This document shows, in pieces, positions 31,556-33,517 of a stretch of DNA of 33,517 bases. The notes under the pieces were generated by a model, which searched no databases, had not been told where the DNA came from, and worked only from the letters and a program-made list of their open reading frames with translations. Made by a program: the position numbers and the translations under genes. The stretch comes from Archaeoglobaceae archaeon. Lineage in GTDB: Archaea; Halobacteriota; Archaeoglobi; Archaeoglobales; Archaeoglobaceae. The stretch lies in contig WAPX01000030.1 in NCBI GenBank assembly GCA_015520485.1, positions 1 to 33,517 on the forward strand. The letters run 5' to 3'. The number at the start of each line of letters is the position of its first letter. Position 1 is the first letter of the stretch.

Positions 31556-31882
31556 ATGCGAGAGATTATTAGACTGTTCGTCAGAGACTTGAAATTGATA
31601 CGTACAGTGGAAAAAAATAAGGGTATAAGCATTTCTAATCTCGCAAAGATTCTGTCGATTCCCTATTCAACCACTTACGTCAAAGTACATAAACTGGAGA
31701 AAGCAGGCCTGTTAGATCTTAAATACAACTCAGGGAGAAAAGCAATTTACCTTACAAAAACAGCAGAAGAACTGATAGAAGCTCTGGAAATAGTAGAAAA
31801 AGAAAAAGTCAACTCTCTCTCTTCAGCTCAACAACCTTCAGACAGTAACCTTTCTGGCATCTCTCAGGGGCATCGCCTATAA
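31556..31882 (+). CDS. winged helix-turn-helix regulator
   Basis: The 108-residue protein has one winged-helix domain of MarR/ArsR-like kind: LKLIRTVEKNKGISISNLAK (helices 1-2), then ILSIPYSTTYVKVHKLEKAG (recognition helix) and the wing LLDLKYNSGRKAIYLT, then a long helix ELIEALEIVEKEK. The last ~25 residues are polar and uneven (SLSSAQQPSDSNLSG) and overlap the convergent UPF0179 gene by 74 bases, so they may be fortuitous. There are no Cys residues or metal motif. The target is unknown. It could govern the neighbouring MazG-like or UPF0179 genes. Confidence 0.75.
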   Translation: MREIIRLFVRDLKLIRTVEKNKGISISNLAKILSIPYSTTYVKVHKLEKAGLLDLKYNSGRKAIYLTKTAEELIEALEIVEKEKVNSLSSAQQPSDSNLSGISQGHRL

Positions 31883-32261
31883 TTCTTTCAACAAACACAG
31901 AATCACCATCTTTCAATTCTACAGGATTGCACAGATTGTACATGGAACACTCTATCCTCCTGCACCTCTTCTCGAAATGCAATTTTGCACCTTCAACAGC
32001 CATTTTCGAGTCAATCAGTGCGAGAATCGGAAGCTCTATCACCTCCACAGCAACAACCCCTTCGTCGTGTAGAGGGCAGTCCTGAGGGGTACCATCTCTC
32101 AGTCCAACGATTTTGTACTTGGCCCCCTCTCTGAGTCTGAGACACGTTCTCTTTAGTTTGCAGGTTTCGCATTCAGCTTTACCACCGAGAAAAGTGAATT
32201 CAACACCGATTTTTGCCCAGTCTCGCCCGCAAAGGGTGATAATCTTATCAACTTCATCCAT
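31809..32261 (-). CDS. UPF0179 family Cys-rich protein
   Basis: The protein of 150 residues belongs to UPF0179, found in methanogens and Archaeoglobales. It has ten cysteines (11, 31, 34, 40, 62, 100, 105, 111, 135, 140), including ECETCKLKRTC, DCPLH and RCRRIECSMYNLC, which suggest one or more Fe-S or zinc sites. The function is unknown. The start is ATG 32261, with AAAGGTGG five bases before it and a TATA box at 32292-32301. The upstream ATG at 32288 is too close to that promoter. Its 3' end overlaps the convergent regulator gene. Confidence 0.88.
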   Translation of the reverse strand: MDEVDKIITLCGRDWAKIGVEFTFLGGKAECETCKLKRTCLRLREGAKYKIVGLRDGTPQDCPLHDEGVVAVEVIELPILALIDSKMAVEGAKLHFEKRCRRIECSMYNLCNPVELKDGDSVFVERIIGDAPERCQKGYCLKVVELKRES

Positions 32262-32291
32262 GAATACCACCTTTCTGATGTATGCCATACA

Positions 32292-32301
32292 CTATTTAAA
32301 C
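32292..32301 (-). promoter_or_regulatory. TATA box of the UPF0179 gene
   Basis: Minus-strand GTTTAAATAG lies ~35 bases before ATG 32261. This leaves a short leader that includes the AAAGGTGG ribosome site. Confidence 0.55.
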
Positions 32302-32474
32302 TTTGGCGGAATTTTTTTACCGGTGATATCACAGTTGGCGCTATCAAGAACAACAAAAAAATATCGAAATATAATGTATGCAACCCAATAAGCCAGTTAG
32401 CAGACTGCGTCAAATCTACAAACTCTAGAGGAATAAGTTTAAAGTTTTGTCGACTACTATACTTTGGTCTTTCT

Positions 32475-32833
32475 CTTTTTTGAAGAAATAAGTCATGAAT
32501 TAATTAGTTAGAACCTATTATCACAGACTTAAGAAAGTCTTAAAGCAACCGGAAAGAAGGTTAATAGCAGTAGACGAAACCAAACTCAAACTGGAGAAGA
32601 AACAGATCTTTGTATGGACTGCAATAGATGTTGATACTGATGAATGCTTAACCATGGGCTTCTGAAGGTAGAAGTTCTTTCCACGCTTACGTTTTCTTGA
32701 GAGGGACTCACCGGAAATAGTTGTTGACAGAGGATTATTTTATTCAGTCAAAATTAGCGGTTGAACAGTATCGAGAAGCGCTGGGCAAAAAAAATAAACG
32801 GATAAAAAGCGGAAAAAGCGTTTACCGAAAGTG
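32475..32833 (+). pseudogene. decayed DDE transposase remnant, IS6-like
   Basis: No intact frame exists, but pieces of one transposase follow in order. [20 protein letters not shown] and [18 protein letters not shown] (from 32516) carry the first catalytic Asp region. GRSSFHAYVFLRG (from 32667) is in another frame. EIVVDRGLFYSVKISG (from 32714), with the second Asp, is back in the first frame. VEQYREALGKKNKRIK (from 32760) is again shifted. In-frame stops lie at 32663, 32669 and before 32765. A weaker [11 protein letters not shown] piece precedes at about 32478. The pattern matches archaeal IS6-type DDE transposases. I could not find terminal inverted repeats, so the element's limits are unknown. 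Confidence 0.75.
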
Positions 32834-32841
32834 AGTTAGCC

Positions 32842-33517
32842 ATGTTGCTCAGAGTCGTATTTCTCGGAACCTCTGGCTCTGTACCCAGTGTGGATAGGGG
32901 ACTGCCTGCAATCTTCATTCAGTTTGGACAGCACAGAGTGCTGTTCGACTGTGGAGAGGGGACGCAGAGGCAGATGATGATTGCAAAAACGGGTTTTAAA
33001 CTCGACGCAGTATTCATAACCCACCTGCACACAGATCACTTTCTGGGTTTATTCGGTCTGCTCGAAACGATGTCTCTAAACGAGAGAAACGAAAAGCTAA
33101 CGGTTTATTCTCCCCATCCGGAATTTCTCACATCCGTTTTCAAAGCCTTCGGTTACGAGAACCTAAGTTTTCCCGTAGAGGTCAGAGAGCTGAAAGATGG
33201 TGAATGCGTAAGATTCGGCAGCTTTAGAGTCGTGTCTTTCAAAACAGATCATACTGTAAAGAGCTACGGCTACGCAGTTGTAGAGGACGAGAGGAGGGGA
33301 AAGTTCGACAGAGAGAAGGCTGAAAAACTCGGACTGAAGCCGGGTCCTCTCTACGCAAAACTCGCGAGGGGCGAGAGTGTTACTGTAAGCGGCAGGGTGA
33401 TAACACCCGACATGGTGCTCGGAGAGGCGAGAAGGGGAAGAAAGGTCGTTTACACAGGAGACACGAGACCCTGTGAGAGAGTGGTGGAGATTTCAAAAAA
33501 TGCAGATCTGCTGATAC
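32842..33517 (+). CDS. rnz: ribonuclease Z, cut by the window end
   Basis: RNase Z trims the 3' ends of tRNA precursors. The visible 225 residues start with ATG 32842 (MLLRVVFLGTSGSVPSVDRG) and show FDCGEGTQRQMM, the metallo-beta-lactamase motif THLHTDHFLGLFGL (HxHxDH), KTDHTVKSYGYAV with its His, and VVYTGDTRPC with the metal-bridging Asp. Family proteins are about 300 residues long, so roughly the last quarter lies outside. The start directly follows the transposase remnant by under ten bases, so its promoter may lie inside the remnant (A+T-rich stretch near 32790-32810). No stop codon is reached in the window. Confidence 0.95.
   Translation, partial: MLLRVVFLGTSGSVPSVDRGLPAIFIQFGQHRVLFDCGEGTQRQMMIAKTGFKLDAVFITHLHTDHFLGLFGLLETMSLNERNEKLTVYSPHPEFLTSVFKAFGYENLSFPVEVRELKDGECVRFGSFRVVSFKTDHTVKSYGYAVVEDERRGKFDREKAEKLGLKPGPLYAKLARGESVTVSGRVITPDMVLGEARRGRKVVYTGDTRPCERVVEISKNADLLI

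Overview
This window reads as a contiguous piece of a hyperthermophilic euryarchaeal chromosome, most likely from the Archaeoglobales (Archaeoglobus, Geoglobus or Ferroglobus). The evidence is a set of archaeal marker genes: ribosomal protein S8e, primase large subunit PriL, XPB helicase with its nuclease partner Bax1, bifunctional FBP aldolase/phosphatase, a GPN-loop GTPase, DUF63 and UPF0179 proteins, an archaeal type IV pilin and RNase Z. The XPB protein closely resembles the A. fulgidus enzyme as I remember it. Many genes have an A/T-rich TATA element centred about 25 nt upstream of the start codon, which fits leaderless archaeal transcripts. Internal genes of operons instead show clear GGAGGTG-type ribosome sites, and several start codons below were chosen on one or the other of these signals. 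No database search was possible, so family names come from recognising motifs.

Layout. 0-5.6 kb: a HEAT-like protein cut by the window edge, a type IV pilin, a DUF134 regulator, an operon of HDAC-type deacetylase, HD hydrolase and a 92-aa protein, a membrane-anchored LTD/phospholipase-D-like protein and a GNAT acetyltransferase. 5.7-13.5 kb: FBP aldolase/phosphatase, a KaiC-like ATPase, a solute-binding protein without a signal peptide, purL, a GPN-loop GTPase and a TctA-like permease. 13.5-15.7 kb is the least ordinary part: a PD-(D/E)XK-like protein of unknown function, a short and apparently frameshifted gene behind it, a gene-poor A+T-rich gap holding one sequence that looks like a single CRISPR repeat, and a protein that looks like a tyrosine recombinase without its catalytic residues.

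15.7-21.9 kb is an information-processing block: a two-OB-fold protein with a Cys cluster, PriL with an unusual nine-Cys segment, a previously easy-to-miss 46-48 aa protein behind two strong palindromes, Bax1 and XPB (convergent to these), a small CARDB-like protein and an Lrp/AsnC regulator. 21.9-31.4 kb is mostly housekeeping: HAD phosphatase, ArnT-like glycosyltransferase, the S8e / cation exchanger / argH cluster, hisS, DUF63, an RCK-DHH phosphoesterase and a MazG-like protein. 31.5-33.5 kb: a winged-helix regulator whose 3' end overlaps a UPF0179 gene, a decayed DDE transposase, and RNase Z cut by the window end.

Functional links. XPB and Bax1 form a known archaeal helicase-nuclease pair. 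The OB-fold protein and PriL overlap or abut and probably act together in replication. The deacetylase and acetyltransferase, 1.6 kb apart, could form a reversible lysine-acetylation pair. I found no intact mobile element, no CRISPR array, no rRNA or tRNA gene, and no clearly delimited new system. The best candidates for unexplored biology are the Cys-rich OB/PriL pair, the palindrome-controlled small protein and the 13.6-15.7 kb accessory segment.
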